64,000 nt of DNA from NCBI GenBank assembly GCA_023515745.1, contig JALECJ010000254.1:1612001-1676000 (forward strand). Direction: 5' to 3'. The notes beneath the pieces were generated by a model, which had not been told where the DNA came from, did no database searches, and worked only from the letters and a program-made list of their open reading frames with translations. Origin of the DNA: Amoeboaphelidium protococcarum. Taxonomy: Eukaryota; Aphelidiomycota; Aphelidea. Position 1 is the first letter of the stretch, and each line of letters starts with the position of its first letter. A program made the translations under genes and the position numbers. Shown piece by piece: positions 1-12,104 of the stretch.

Positions 1-2079
1 AATAATTTATGCGGCGTAGTTATACTGGGCTTCCGTTTTGTAAACTAGCTCTACTCAGACGACGACGAGATACCAGCATTAGGAGTCTAAATATCATGTT
101 GGTAATTAGCACTAGAGCGTCTGCTCTTGATGGCAGCCAAACTGGACACTCGACTAGACATGCTGCTGGTCAAACTCTCAGACAACCCTGACAATTTGGA
201 GCCGAGAGATAACTTCAAGGTGGAGTGGGTAAAATTTCTACCCAGCCTGCTACGAATATTATGATCCTCTTCATTCTCATTATCAGTTAGCTAAATTACA
301 CCAGATGCAACGGACAGTCTTCTGTTAACCTGTGCCAACTGCTTGCGAGATGGACTTTACGGGAGACCATGAGGAGATGGCACATCAGCAACTGACGTCT
401 CTGACTAATTGTAGCTAGAAGTCAACGTGGACGGTTTTGTAGAGTGATACGAACCACTTTATTCGCTGTCTCTCTTCAACTTTAGCCACTGTTCTCTATT
501 ACTACTCACACCTTCGATCATGTACTTGATGGAATCAATAGTGGAGCATCCAAATATCTGCGTTCCAAATTTCTCCATCTTCTCCAGGTATGGCTTCACA
601 ATAAAATCACCAAAGCTCAATGCCATCTCCACCTGCTTGGATATATACTGCCGCCTCACATACTAATCTGTCTAATCCAAAGTGGAAGAAGACGTGAACA
701 TTTGTTATTATTACTGTAATATTTAATACTATTACTATAGTTATGGACTATCTTGTACTGCATTCGGTCGATTCATGTTGGGTGAAATGGGAAGACCGAG
801 ATACTATTCCAAATCACCCTGAGCATAAAATTCAGTCTAGACCATATCTGACCATTGCTTAGCCAGCGGAAACTATCGACAAGGATTAGAAATATCGGCA
901 CAATGAAGGATGGAGCAGAGCAATAATTTCTTACATACGTATAGAGAACTTGGATTATCGCGAGACACTTCATAATCATTGAGAATACTCTTGATGTTGT
1001 AGTGGTATTTCATATCGGTTGCCAGAATCATTTCATACATCAACTACTCCCACTACCATCTATCTGTACAACTCAAGAGGATACCAGCTTGGCGAGATAG
1101 TTTTACACAGTAGGCAGCAGAGAGTACCTCAAGCACAGACTCTTCCCCAGTCAGCATTGCGAGATCAGTCTCAGCATTCACATGGAACAGATTATTTAAT
1201 CCCGGATGGCCAACATCATGACATAAGGCAGCCAGCATGAGCATTATTCCATCAAGTTCACTTAAATATACATTGACACGATTATTCGTATCATTATCTT
1301 TATTGTTAACGCAGTTCCCAAAAGATTATTACAACTTTAGAAAATCTTGGAATAAGATAAACGATACTAAAGTGACATCGACTGCATGCTCAAAGCAATG
1401 ATAAGGGACTTGCTGGTATAGAGCTTCCACTGTACTAATGTATCCATGTAATTACACCATATTGACTTTCAATGTTTGCAATACATTCAGTCGAAGTAGG
1501 AGACTAATCACCAGAGCTTTCTATTCATCTCTACTCAAAGCAATGGAATTTATATCAAAAGATATATCCAACTTCATCCATTATTCCACTTTCTACAATT
1601 ATCTAATATAATCAGCAGGATTATTTATGTGTAAAATATAAAATCCAAAATAGATTGTACCTATTCAAATTAAGATTATGCTGATGATAATGATGGCTCC
1701 ATTCTATTTAGTATAATACACTCAAGTATGAATAAAACGATAACGGACAAAAACCAACAAATATAGACTTGAGGTATAACAGTCTTATTATAAACACTAC
1801 AGCTTGATACTACTACACACACACAAACTGACTGACTGACACACAGTGTAGAGTATGAAAGGGTAAGTGAGAGTGAATAAAGCTGAAACAAACTGGGAAA
1901 TTCTCTCTCTCTATTCCGCTCTTTGTTCTCCCCGCTGATCGCCGCCCAAAGAGAGATTCCTCTCGTTCGTTCTTTCGTTCTTCTCGCCTTTCGGTAATCA
2001 GACGGCTCTATGATTTTTGGTGATCTCTCTCTCTCTTTCTTCTCTCTTTCTTATTCTTCTTCTTCACGGTCAAAGTCAT
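1..2079 (-). CDS. 3',5'-cyclic nucleotide phosphodiesterase (3' end beyond window)
   Basis: Class I cyclic-nucleotide phosphodiesterase, which hydrolyses cAMP and/or cGMP. Under the UAR=Gln code one frame runs from about 2079 down through position 1 and leaves the window. The catalytic core carries the metal-binding signatures YHCFEHAVDV and LCHDVGHPG, followed by CADISNP. One 58-nt intron (1603-1660, GTACAA..TATATTAG) is needed because of an in-frame TGA upstream. After the catalytic domain comes a Ser/Gln-rich low-complexity tail of at least 130 residues. The start is uncertain: ATG at 2079 gives an open frame, but its first 60 codons are Arg/Lys/Glu-rich over a polypurine tract and may be 5' UTR. 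A hydrophobic stretch follows it. With the PKA regulatory subunit at 35.8 kb this points to cAMP signalling. Confidence 0.88.
2021..2060. repeat. CT-rich low-complexity tract
   Basis: Pyrimidine-rich run of CT and TTC units on the + strand, between the divergent PDE and Mei2-like genes. It belongs to a broader CT-rich block (about 1900-2060) that also holds TCTCGTTCGTTC. It is probably promoter or leader sequence rather than a mobile repeat. Confidence 0.5.
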
Positions 2080-2213
2080 TATTATCAGTAACGCTGTACT
2101 GTAATAAGCTAAGATCCTATTTCACCATCATTCATAGCACTTTTGAGAGTTTTTGATCGGTTGGAAGATTTTAAAAGTATCATAATACAACTTAATCTGA
2201 CGTGTATAGTGCA

Positions 2214-4460
2214 ATGAGCGCGAATAATTAGAATTTACCGCATCAACATCAATAGCAGATGCCTTATTAGTAGTATCCTTAGCAACAATAGTAGTAGTTT
2301 CCTTAGATGCCGTATGGAATGGGACACGGCATGGACGTGTCATCATCTGGTGTGGGCAATGCGTAACATTAGCCTTATCCTGGTCAGCCCGTGCCCGGTA
2401 ATATGCCGATGATGCCGTAGGGATAGTAATAGCCACAAGGTTAAGGCATTTCGCAGTCTTATCCCGGACAACCGATGCATCAATAGTAGCTGTACTTCTC
2501 GTCTGCCTATAATCAGTAGATGCCTTCCTAGTAACAGTAGTAATAGCATCAACCTGAGATGCAGAGTTATTATCCATAACCTGTTACCGGTTAGTAGTAA
2601 CCATTCTAGTAGTAGCAGACGTGGCCTGGCCAGTAAAAATAGGAGCAACATAACGCGCCATAATAATAGCAAATGCCTTACTCTGGTGCACCCGCTCCGC
2701 CCTTTGATCATACCAGTGTCCAGTAGCCAATGTATGGATATCCTCCGGTTCCTTATGGATAGCAGCAGTAACATCATCATCATCATGCACCTTATATGCA
2801 GCAACCTCAGTAGATGATGCAAATGCCACCGCAGCACCCGGGAGCCAGACCACCCATGTATCCTGGCCATAATCAGTATATGCCGTACCCATACCAGCCG
2901 TAGATTTAGTAGCCATACTATGGAGCCCCACCAGCTGCACGCGGTGAATCTAAAGGTCTTAGAAAAGGTGTAGAAAAGAGCAACGTTGAAGTCCCTGGTA
3001 GAAAGCTGTTTATCCGCAACTTTCCTTTTGATACGCCGCATGATGAACTGTAGAAAGTGTTCGCACCATTTGGAGATATTAAAGAGTTTTTCGCGCTTTC
3101 TGACCGCAAAGGAATGGCATTTGTAACGTATTATGATATTAGAGATGCCAAGCGTGCACTATAGACAATCTTGGAAGAGAAGATGCAGGTTGGCGGTCGT
3201 AATCTGGATGTTCATTACTCTCTGCCCAAAGATGAGGATATGCAAAGTCGTCAATGTGACCGCGATAAAAATCAAGGAACGCTGTTGATTACCTTTAAAG
3301 ATAGCGAGCAGCCGCTGGATGATGCCAAGTTGAAGGAGCATTTCGGAAAGTTGAAGTCTTTCAAGATTTTGCGTCCGTATAAGCAGCACGCGAACCAGCG
3401 CTTCGTCGAGTTTTTTGACTCTCGTGACTGTCAGAAGGCTTATGACGATAATAATCTGCAACCGTGGTAGGATGGACATCTGGACATGCGTTTTGCTTGG
3501 GATATTCCTCTGAGTAAAAGAGCAGATGGAGGTTATGCTGCCGTCGATTTGAGTAAGAAATCTAGTGTTGGTGGTGGTAGTGGTAGTCGTCATACTTCTA
3601 ATGCTCCTGCCAGCCGCTTTAATCGTCAACCTTCAAATAATCGTTAGGAGAAAACTGGTGCAAGTGGAGGAGGACCAGTTAGAGATCATAGTTAGAGCAG
3701 ACGTCGCGAGAAGGACGACTTTAAGCCTTACAATGTGCTGACGCGTAAGCCACAGCAGAGCAGTGCTAATCAGAAGAATTCTGTGCATGGGAACGACAGC
3801 GCTTCTGCTTCCCAACCACCCAATATTCCTTCTTCCATATTGCCATCCCAAGAAGAGGCTTCTAATCAAGCTTAGCAGCTGTTGGCCAATTTGTAGTAAA
3901 GCCAGCCTGGTCAGTCTTAAGGATATCTTCAGGTGCAATAGCCAACCTAGAGTAATCTACCCATTGATATGGCTTCGCTTATTGGGCTGGCGTAGTCATC
4001 AACATCTTCAGCTGCGTCCTCCTCCGTGTAGAGCCCAATGACTGAGAATGCGGATAGCCAGAGCAAGCCAGCGACTTATATGAGCTAGTTGTTGTAGATT
4101 ATGCAAGCTTAGAAGAATCAGCAGCAGCAGCAGTAAGTAGATCGCAAGAATGGATCTTCGGGCGATCGTTCGCGTTCCAGAGACTCGGCTAAAGGTCAAG
4201 CAGATGACGGAGATCAGTCACCTCATTCAAATGCAACTCGCAACTATTCACTTCGTTCAAAGAGTCCCGCAAAAGCAGTGTCCAAGTAGTCCTAAAAGAC
4301 GACATTTTCACCATCACCATCTGGGAGCCCTAATAAGAGTGAGGATAAGGAAGCCGGCAGTAGCACGAGAAGCGTCAGTGTAGAGAGAAGAGTCAATTCT
4401 ATTGGAGATGTCAATGCATTAGTCAATCAGTTACTGGCCCAGTCATAACGTCAAAAATGA
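2214..4460 (+). CDS. Mei2-like RNA-binding protein with two RRMs
   Basis: Single-exon ORF of 748 residues under UAR=Gln, preceded in frame by a TGA near 2154. Residues 1-255 are rich in Gln, Pro, Tyr and Met, with many glutamines encoded by TAA/TAG. RRM1 lies at about 262-335 (RNP-like KLFIRNFPF) and RRM2 at about 354-430 (GTLLITF). The pairing, and phrases such as a YDIRDAKRA helix after the first RNP, resemble the first two RRMs of Mei2-like proteins, which act in meiosis and RNA regulation. The third, C-terminal RRM typical of Mei2 is not visible. The tail is Ser/Gln/Asn-rich with RS-like patches. Family assignment is by similarity from memory, so Mei2 could be wrong, but an RRM protein is certain. 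Confidence 0.85.
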
Positions 4461-4707
4461 GGATTTTTTTCAGTATACAATCATCCATAATCATTGATGA
4501 CCGTTAATCACTATTACAGCATCAGCTAGGTGTATAGATGAATTGAGTAGGCGATAATACTTTATCAGAAGCTTTTCATTGTAAAATGGCATCAAGTAAA
4601 GGGAAAGGTACAAGAGATATACAAGTAGATAACTACACTTCTAGTTACTCATCATCATTTTCAAACACACAGACGCACACACTTTCTCTTCAGATTTGCA
4701 AAATCTA

Positions 4708-6216
4708 TCAGTTATCCACTTGAGGCACTTCAATCTTGATGGGAACAAAATTTTTCAGATCAATACCCTGCTGTGCATACTACTCCCACATCCACTGTGG
4801 AACCAGCTTCGGTATCAGATCCGGTCTTATACTTAGCTCCATCGGAGTGAAGTTGAACAACAAAGGCAGAGGTTTCCCATTAGGTAACGTGGTCTCCTAC
4901 AAGCGCAATTCATCAAAGAAGTGGTGCGTCATGGCTTCGATAGCAGTAAATCGCGACGTTGGTGTGTATTCCAACAACTTGGCAATTAGTTCCAGGCAAT
5001 CAGGGGCAGCTCTATTTTTGAAAACTTTCTACCACGGATTAGCTTTAATGGCCGGAAACTTGAAGTCCGTATAATTCTAATTCATGCTTTTAATCTGCTC
5101 CCTGGTCGGAGTGCCAAGAATTTTTATTATTTCCACCAGCTGATCGACTCCACTTTCACCGGGGAAGAGAGGAGTGCCCAGAATCATCTCGGCCATAACA
5201 CATCCTGCAGACCAGACATCAATGGCCGGTGTGTAGTCAGTCGCACCAAAAATCAATTCAGGAGCTCTATAATAACGGGAGCAGATGTAAGACACATTAG
5301 GCTCTCCCTTGATCAACATCTTGGCACTACCAAAATCACACAATTTCAATACACCTCTTTGAGGATCAAGCAGAAGATTCTGTGGCTTAATATCACGGTG
5401 ACAGATACCATACGCATGGATGTATGCCAGCGATCTCAGCATCTAGTAAGTGTACAGCTTTACAAACAGCGGAGGCATAGGCTATTTGAGTTTAGCATAG
5501 TGCCTGCAGGCTTTATAAACAGTCTCTGGTACAAACTCAAGCACCAGGTTCAGAAATACTTCATCCTTCTTGTCTCCATTGGAGTAGAAAAAGTATCGCA
5601 GAGAGACAACGTTGGTGTGATTCAGCATCCTCATAATTTACAGTTCTCTATTCTTGAATCTCTTATCCTGGAGCACCTATTTAATCGCAGTAAGCTCGCC
5701 AGTCTGCACAATCTTGGCTTGGAATACAACTCCGAATGATCCATTACCAACTGGTTTCAATGACGTATAACTCAGATCAACATCATTCCCTGACAAGCCT
5801 TCTCTGGCAGGCACTGTGAACAACTTGTTAGGATCTACATCAGTTCTAATACCATTGATAGGCTAAGAGGATTGGTGGAAGTGTGATCCAGCAGTCTACG
5901 AGAATGGCTACTGTTACTACTAACCACCAGTCTTGCTCGAGGCTCTTTTCTACTACCCACCCCCACTGCTACCACCTGCCTGGCTATGACCATAATGATG
6001 TTACTGAGGCTGACTATGAGACGTGAGCGGTAAAGACGGATTGCTCTACTATTACTGAAACTACAACTACTACTACTATTGCTACTATATGGCAATATTG
6101 TTTGAGGAGTTAGCTGGTGGTGGAGCTTTATTTGACAATGATGACGAACTAAAGCTTCCACTACCCGAGGCATTTTAAGCCTGCAGCAAATGTGACTATG
6201 GTATCTACTAAGACAT
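4708..6216 (-). CDS. Glycogen synthase kinase 3 (GSK3/shaggy) Ser/Thr kinase
   Basis: 502-residue protein kinase of the GSK3 family. The N-terminal ~130 residues are Gln/Ser/Gly-rich. The kinase domain shows the Gly loop GNGSFGVVF, the VAIK-equivalent LTAIKQ, the catalytic HRDIKPQN, the DFGSAK motif, and an activation loop ending [12 protein letters not shown] with the GSK3 regulatory tyrosine. The phrase [16 protein letters not shown] is diagnostic of GSK3. Many conserved glutamines are TAG. No intron is needed. ATG at 6216 has an in-frame TGA just upstream. The C-terminus is slightly longer than the kinase core, and the stop is TGA at 4708-4710. Confidence 0.96.
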
Positions 6217-6922
6217 TTCTATGTTTACTCAATCTGTTAAGTGCTACTAAATCAATCAATAAGGACAATCTTTACTCTTCTCTTTATATAATCCAAGGTC
6301 AACAAACTAAATGACACTTTAACCAGTACACTGACTATTCGGGATTAAAACTCCAAGTGATAACAACTAACAGTTCAATACCAATTCCAGATACTAGTAA
6401 CAAACCCAGAAATAAAATCAAAGACTCTGCAAGTGTACAACTTGGTTGACAAGAAGAGGCTCAGTTTGATGATATCGGCGGATCTATTTATAACAATGCA
6501 GCAACTAATGAGAGGTCTTGTGATCAGAAGAAATCTACTCAACTTTAAGATTCTATAAAAATATCAGCAACAATATTCCAAATCTATCCACTACCACAAA
6601 GTTGACCTTCCACAAGAGTCCCGGGTACAGTAGATTGTATGTGTACGCACACAGTTGTTTGTTCCTTTGTGCTTTCTATGATAATGAAATGAACGAGAAA
6701 CCGGTGAGAAAGTTTTACGCTCGCCGTCGCTCTTTCTCGCGCCGCCTTCATTCTCGCCTTTCGTCAGTCAGCAGACCAACACGGCGAGCGACGTCGTTGT
6801 TGTTGCTCCCGCTTTTTGGTACTGTCTCATATCAGCTCGCATCACATGATGACCCATGAAGCTGATGATTTTAATTCCTTTACTCTCGACGTATACACTA
6901 CAAGGATGTGTTTTTGTTTATA
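6217..6922. other. Intergenic region upstream of GSK3
   Basis: No convincing gene. It contains a GC- and CT-rich block at about 6715-6800 (clusters of CGCTCGCCGTCGC type) of the kind seen upstream of several other genes here, so it is probably the GSK3 promoter region. A short + ORF at 6602-6859 looks spurious. Confidence 0.4.
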
Positions 6923-7177
6923 ATGTTACTTCTTGTTTTAGGCTTTTATCTAATTGTACCATCACAGCATGTAATGTTGAATGCATATACTGTCACAACT
7001 CATCGTCCAGTAGTTGGCAAATCAGACATTTTTATCACGGTTGAATACATTTTCAAAGTTCATCCAAATACACTAAACTATCAAATTGTAATTCATATAT
7101 TCCATAACGCCAAGATTCAACCATTGAGGAAGCCGCGTGATCGATCATTGATCATCATCTCCGTTCCCCTGTTTTGA
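6923..7177 (+). CDS. Small predicted secreted/membrane protein, unrecognised
   Basis: 84-residue ORF that begins with a strongly hydrophobic segment (MLLLVLGFYLIV) like a signal peptide or anchor, then a beta-strand-like stretch ending in PRDRS..VPLF. The frame is open from about 6870, so the start could be further upstream. I do not recognise the family. It sits between GSK3 (divergent) and TVP18 (same strand, 114 bases downstream). It could be an exon of a larger gene or a chance ORF. Confidence 0.3.
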   Translation: MLLLVLGFYLIVPSQHVMLNAYTVTTHRPVVGKSDIFITVEYIFKVHPNTLNYQIVIHIFHNAKIQPLRKPRDRSLIIISVPLF

Positions 7178-7290
7178 GTGAATACGCGTTCTGTTTCTAC
7201 TTGTTCTTATTCCATTCTTCTTGAATTCATCCTTATCATCTTTTAAAAGAAAATTAAATTAAATTTAATACTTTTGAGGATTAAATTAAA

Positions 7291-7859
7291 ATGGGTAGTC
7301 TTTGGGCAGAAATTTCATCTGGTTCTTTTAATATCTATGCATAATGGTAAGATTGTGATTTTTGTCGCATCTTGAATTTATAAATGCCCCACATTGTCAT
7401 TTGAATATTAAATTGTAGGCTTGCATTATTGGGCATAATCTGTAATTCTCCTGTTTTAATTCGTCTTACTTATCATCCCTTCATCAAGAGAATGTCTCAT
7501 ATGTAGTTTTAATCATTGCTGGTATCCTCAATGTCATTGGAGTATTTATAGTATTCGCCATATTGTGCTTTGTGTTTGCATTTATCGTCTTGCTGCTGGA
7601 ATTTCCGCTGTTTCGCAGATGCTGTCCGACGAACGGTTTCATTGATCAGATTCTGACCAAGGGGGAGAATCACTGGTTCCGATTTGGTCTCTACCTGGTG
7701 CTGGCCACTGTTCTGTGGCTTCACACGTTGATTGGCAGCTCTGCATTGATTATCGTATCTGCTCTTGATCTGACTCTTGTCACGGCGTGCTATCTCGTCG
7801 CTGCTCTCAGAAAGGAGCCTCACAAGGAGACTCTTCTCGCTGGTGGTTAGTCTGTTTGA
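7291..7859 (+). CDS. TVP18: Golgi membrane protein TVP18-like
   Basis: Small multi-pass Golgi membrane protein. Three exons (7291-7346, 7419-7441, 7507-7859) with introns of 72 and 65 nt ending in TTGTAG and TATGTAG. The middle exon is only 23 nt. The joined N-terminus reads SGSFNIYAQW then LALLGII, matching the TVP18 start, and the core has EFPLFRRCCPT followed by further hydrophobic segments. About 143 residues, close to the fungal family. TVP18 proteins are proposed to act in vesicle trafficking. The splice sites were chosen because they restore the family sequence across both junctions. Confidence 0.85.
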
Positions 7860-7965
7860 ATGAATAATGAGATTTGGTGAAATCATTTCATTTCAGAGAA
7901 AATAGTAAGCGATAGTTTTATATTCAGTTCAGACTATATATATATATACCGAATTTTGACTAATA

Positions 7966-8880
7966 TCATAAAACTCCAGCTTCGCTCTTCAGCTTCTGGA
8001 TCAAATCATCTACAGACTCAACCTTCTTGCCAGCCTATCGTTTAGGAGGTTCTGCAACACTGTTAATGGTCAATTTTGGCTTCAGCTCGACTTTTAAATC
8101 GGCCAGAGAGACACTCTTTAAAGGCTTCTTTTTAGCTTTCATTATATTAGGCAGAGTGGCGAAACGTGGTTCATTAAGACGCAAATCTGTGGTGAGCACA
8201 GCCGGTGTCTTTACTTTAACAACCTGCAAACCTCCATCAACTTCTCTGGTTACAGTCAAGTCTTTACCTACATACTTAATTAAATATGTCCATATAATGA
8301 GCATTATGTCAAATCAAATATATCGGATATAAACATACCTGCAACTTCAACTTTACTGGCAAAAGTAGCCTAAGGCCAGTTGAGCATACCAGCCACCATA
8401 CCACCAACCTGACCAGCATCATCATCAATAGCCTACTTGCCAAGCAGTAGAATATCAGCCTTCTCCTTCTCAGCGACAGCTTTCAAGATAGAAGCAACAC
8501 CTAGCGGCTCCAGAGGTCCGATACCGTCAGTCTCCACCGGGACGTGAATTGCGTCATCCGCACCCATTGCAAGAGCCGTTCTCAAAGTATCCTGACAAGC
8601 CTTTGGACCAATCGATACAGCAGTGACATGAGCGGCCAACTTCTTCTCCTTCATGCGGATAGACTCTTCCAAGGCAATTTCATCAAAAGGATTCATTGAG
8701 TGCTTAACACTTGCCGTCTCTACACCTTTTCCATCACTTCGCACCTACACTAATACCATAATAAGTTAATCGATCAATAATCAAGAATCAATATCATCAT
8801 GTCGTCATTTCCAATCTTACTCTAACTTTGACTGCATAATCAATCGCTCTCTTGCATCCAACAAGTATACGTAGGGTCAT
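7966..8880 (-). CDS. ETFB: Electron transfer flavoprotein beta subunit
   Basis: Mitochondrial ETF small subunit, which with ETF-alpha passes electrons from acyl-CoA and other dehydrogenases to ETF-QO. Three exons with introns 8745-8820 (76 nt) and 8268-8338 (71 nt), both GT..TGTAG. The start [20 protein letters not shown] is the typical ETFB N-terminus, and the interior has the [12 protein letters not shown] signature and the [10 protein letters not shown] nucleotide-binding region. About 255 residues, normal length. No clear N-terminal presequence is seen, which is usual for this subunit. Divergent from AsnRS across about 300 bases. Confidence 0.95.
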
Positions 8881-9184
8881 TATTATTCAATTTTGATGTT
8901 TAAATTCAAAAAAATATTACAAGAGTTAAAAGCAATAGGAAGGACGAAAAAGAAATCGCAGCGTGCTAATGATGAGAGTCAAGCTGTCTTTTGGCGAACG
9001 AGAACAATCTCTCTCGTAAAACAAACGCTCGATTCCCTGCAGAAAATAGACTGCAGGCAATTACAGAGAGATTTAGTCAAAGACGCGCAGAGACCAACGC
9101 GACCGAAAAAGCTTTCACTTTTGAGATTCTTCCTTCATTCATCAAGAAAGTAGATTCACGCGTGTTTGCTTTATAGGATTATAA
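8881..9184. other. Divergent promoter region, ETFB / AsnRS
   Basis: 304 bases between two divergent housekeeping genes. It contains CTCTCTCGTAAAAC near 9010, related to the CT-rich upstream motif noted elsewhere. No convincing ORF. Confidence 0.4.
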
Positions 9185-10903
9185 ATGTCGAGTTAATTGG
9201 AAGATTAGACTGCGAAAATGTCAGTGAGTGGAGAAAAGTAACCAACTTTTTATGTGTGCGAAGAGACTGGAGATGATAAGAACGATGGATTGAGTGAGGG
9301 GAAGCCGTTCAAGTCAGCTGTTCGCGCGTTAGAGTTGAACGAAGATTGTCAGAGTATCATGGTGAAGAAGCCTGATGGTTATCAACCCATAGCTGCGAGC
9401 GCTCTCAAGAAGGCAAAGAAGCTCCTAGATCTGCAAAAGAAGAAGCAGGTCAAAGAGAAGGAGCGCCTGGAGAAAGAAGCTGAACTGGCAGCCAGTAAAA
9501 GTGCATCTGAGCAAAGTAAACTGGATGATGCTAAGAAGATAACGTTGACTGAAGATGCTTCACTTGGTCAAGCTGTAAAGTTGAAGATCAGTTAATGCGC
9601 ACAACATCTGGGAACTGCTTAACGCGTCAAGGTTTACGGATGGGTGCACAGACACCGTACGCAAGGTAAGGACTTGATGTTCCTAGTCTTGAGAGATGGT
9701 ACGGGATATTTGCAGTGTGTTATGAATGGTGTGCTGTGTCACACTTATGATGCTCTCACTTTATCGCAAGAGTCCACCGTTGCAGTTCATGGTTTGATTA
9801 AGAAGGTTCCTGAAGGTAAGAACGCGCCTGGAAACCAAGAACTGGTTGCTGATTACTGGGAAGTTGTTCATAAGGCTCCTGGTGGAGATGACGCGTTCAC
9901 TAACCAGATCAGTGAGTCTACGTAGGCTGGTGATATTATCTATAACTAGCGCCACCTCTTCATCCGTGGTGAGAACGTATCTGCAGTCCTCAAGATGCGT
10001 CACTATGTGATGAAGTGCTTTCGTGATCATTTCTTTGATAATCATTACACTGAAGTCACTCCTCCACTTATGGTGTAGACTCAGGTTGAAGGCGGATCTA
10101 CTCTGTTCACACTCGATTATTACGGTTAGCCTGCGTACTTGACCCAGTCTAGCTAGCTGTACTTGGAGACTGCTATCCCGGCACTGGGTGACGTGTATTG
10201 TATGGCAGAGTCATTCCGTGCGGAGAAGTCCTTAACCAGGAGACATTTGAGTGAGTATACGCACGTGGAAGCGGAATGTCCATTTATCACCTTTGAAGAT
10301 CTGCTGGACCGTATTGAGAATCTTGTGGTGGATACTGTGAACAGGGTATTAGCTATTCCTGAGGCGAAGAAGTTGGTTTATGAATTGAATCCCAACTTTG
10401 TGGTGCCAAAGAAGCCGTTCAGACGCATGGCTTATAGTGATGCTATCAAGTGGCTGAATGAACATAATGTTGTGAAGGAAGATGGTTCTCACTATCAGTT
10501 TGGCGAGGATATTCCAGAGTCACCTGAGCGTAAGATGACTGATACTATTAACGAACCTATTCTGTTGTGCAAGTTTCCTGCCGAGATCAAAGCATTCTAT
10601 ATGAAGCGATGTGCAGATGACAATAGACTGACGGAGTCTGTCGATGTATTGATGCCGAACGTTGGTGAGATTGTCGGTGGCTCTATGCGTATCTGGGATA
10701 TGGAAGAGCTACTGGCGGGATACAAGCGCGAAGGCATCGATCCGTCTCCTTACTACTGGTTCACTGACTAGAGAAAGTATGGTAGTTGTGAACATGGTGG
10801 ATATGGTCTGGGTTTAGAGAGATTCCTTGCCTGGATGCTGAATAGGCACACTGTGCGTGATACTTGTCTGTATCCTAGATTTGCGGGCAGATGTACCCCT
10901 TGA
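9185..10903 (+). CDS. NARS: Asparaginyl-tRNA synthetase, cytosolic
   Basis: 572-residue class IIb aminoacyl-tRNA synthetase that charges tRNA-Asn. A Lys/Glu-rich helical N-terminal extension (about residues 70-115) as in eukaryotic cytosolic AsnRS is followed by the OB-fold anticodon domain ([11 protein letters not shown]). The catalytic core has motif 1 near YTEVTPPLM, motif 2 [21 protein letters not shown] (21 residues, conserved FRAE) and motif 3 [10 protein letters not shown]. Several conserved glutamines are TAG, notably in the LTQSSQLYLE segment, which is strong evidence for the code. Single exon, TGA stop. ATG at 9185 is the first in frame. Confidence 0.96.
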
Positions 10904-11009
10904 GATATCTTCTTGTCTCGGACCTGTGAGGTATATAACTTGACATATGATCATTAATTAAACTATTTTACCATAACTGATATATTGTACAAAATGTCAT
11001 TACCAAAAA

Positions 11010-11682
11010 TCACAATAAGCCTTCCTGTTCCAAGTACTTCACAATCGTAGATACTGACTGCTCTACTGACTGTTTGCCAGAGTCAATACGCAATTCAGGA
11101 TTTTAAGGGACCTCATATGGATCATCAATACCAGTAAAATGCTTAAGCACACCGGCCCGCGCCTTTTTGTACAGCCCTTTAGGATCTCTACTCTCCGCGA
11201 TACTCAATTCAACGTCAACATGAACTTCAATGAACGGAATTCCAGCCTGTTCATGGATTCGACGTGCACGCTGTCTGTCAACTTCATACGGACTGATAAA
11301 TGCGGCTATCGCTATAGTGCAAGAGTCTGCAAACAGCTTGCTTACGTGAGCGATTCTACGAATATTCTCGGATCTGTCTTCAGCGCTGAATCCCAGATTC
11401 TCATTAAGGCCCATACGGATATTATCACCATCTAATCTATATGCATGCAACTGACATTATTTAACCAAATATTGCTCTAAAGCAACAGCGATTGACGATT
11501 TCCCCGCAGCAGACAACCCGGTCAGCCAAATAGTGTATCCCTACAAGATGTAACAAGTGAACATGTCCAAGCTATATAAAAGAGAATAAATTGCGTCCCT
11601 TTTGCTTTAGACTGCTCTGCCTACTCTCAGCAGATATCGCACCCTGATGGAATGTTAGATTATTATTATTACTATTGGTCAT
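11010..11682 (-). CDS. MET14: Adenylyl-sulfate (APS) kinase
   Basis: Phosphorylates APS to PAPS in sulfate assimilation. The P-loop GLSAAGKSS, the LDGDNIR motif and the [10 protein letters not shown] lid motif are all present, and the length is normal (about 200 residues). The N-terminal exon encodes a yeast-like start ([10 protein letters not shown]...LKQKG). Joining it to YTIWLTG requires removal of 58 bases at 11541-11598 whose 5' end reads GG rather than GT (see separate entry). Apart from this junction the gene looks functional. Convergent with AsnRS. Confidence 0.9.
11541..11598 (-). other. Non-canonical 58-nt intron in APS kinase (GG..AG)
   Basis: The reading frames on either side join correctly only if 58 bases are removed. 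The donor reads AAG|GGACGC instead of GT, and the acceptor is the usual CTTGTAG. The tetramer GGGA occurs at both ends, so the exact cut is ambiguous. No other GT donor in the right phase was found. A single T>G change (GTACGC to GGACGC) or a sequencing error would explain it. Confidence 0.5.
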
Positions 11683-12104
11683 ACTGCGAATGTGTGATTT
11701 TTCATACAAGACTGCAATGGGAAATAGAGATTAGAAGTTGAAACGAGGCGCGATTTAAAAGTTGACGTTTGGTGTAATTGAAATTTGTTTTGATCGCTGC
11801 GACATTCACTCATTTGGAATCATAATCACTCAAACGAAGATCGTGTAGTGTACGGTATTAAACGAAGCGATGACCCATCGGTGCTGCTGAGTCAATGCTG
11901 CCCACTTTTTGTTTGTAATGATTTTGTTTCAGTGTGAACGCCTTCTTAAAACTTGGTATAAAATGCAAACAAGCACGTAACAATATCAGAAAATCTGAGG
12001 TTTTCTAATTTTCCCATAGAGGGACCAGTCGATGAAAAGGCTCTTTAAATTATCGAATTTTGCCTGGCATTATCGATCAGCACAGTGGCAAAAATTGGTA
12101 TCCA

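Noticed and set aside
2021-2060. CT repeats as a CRISPR or satellite array
   Set aside because: Simple low-complexity microsatellite without regular spacers or long units.
2128-3041. Long minus-strand ORFs opposite the start of the Mei2-like gene
   Set aside because: They are antisense shadows of the Gln/Pro-rich coding region; composition is driven by CAG/TAG/CAT triplets on the + strand and no family features appear.
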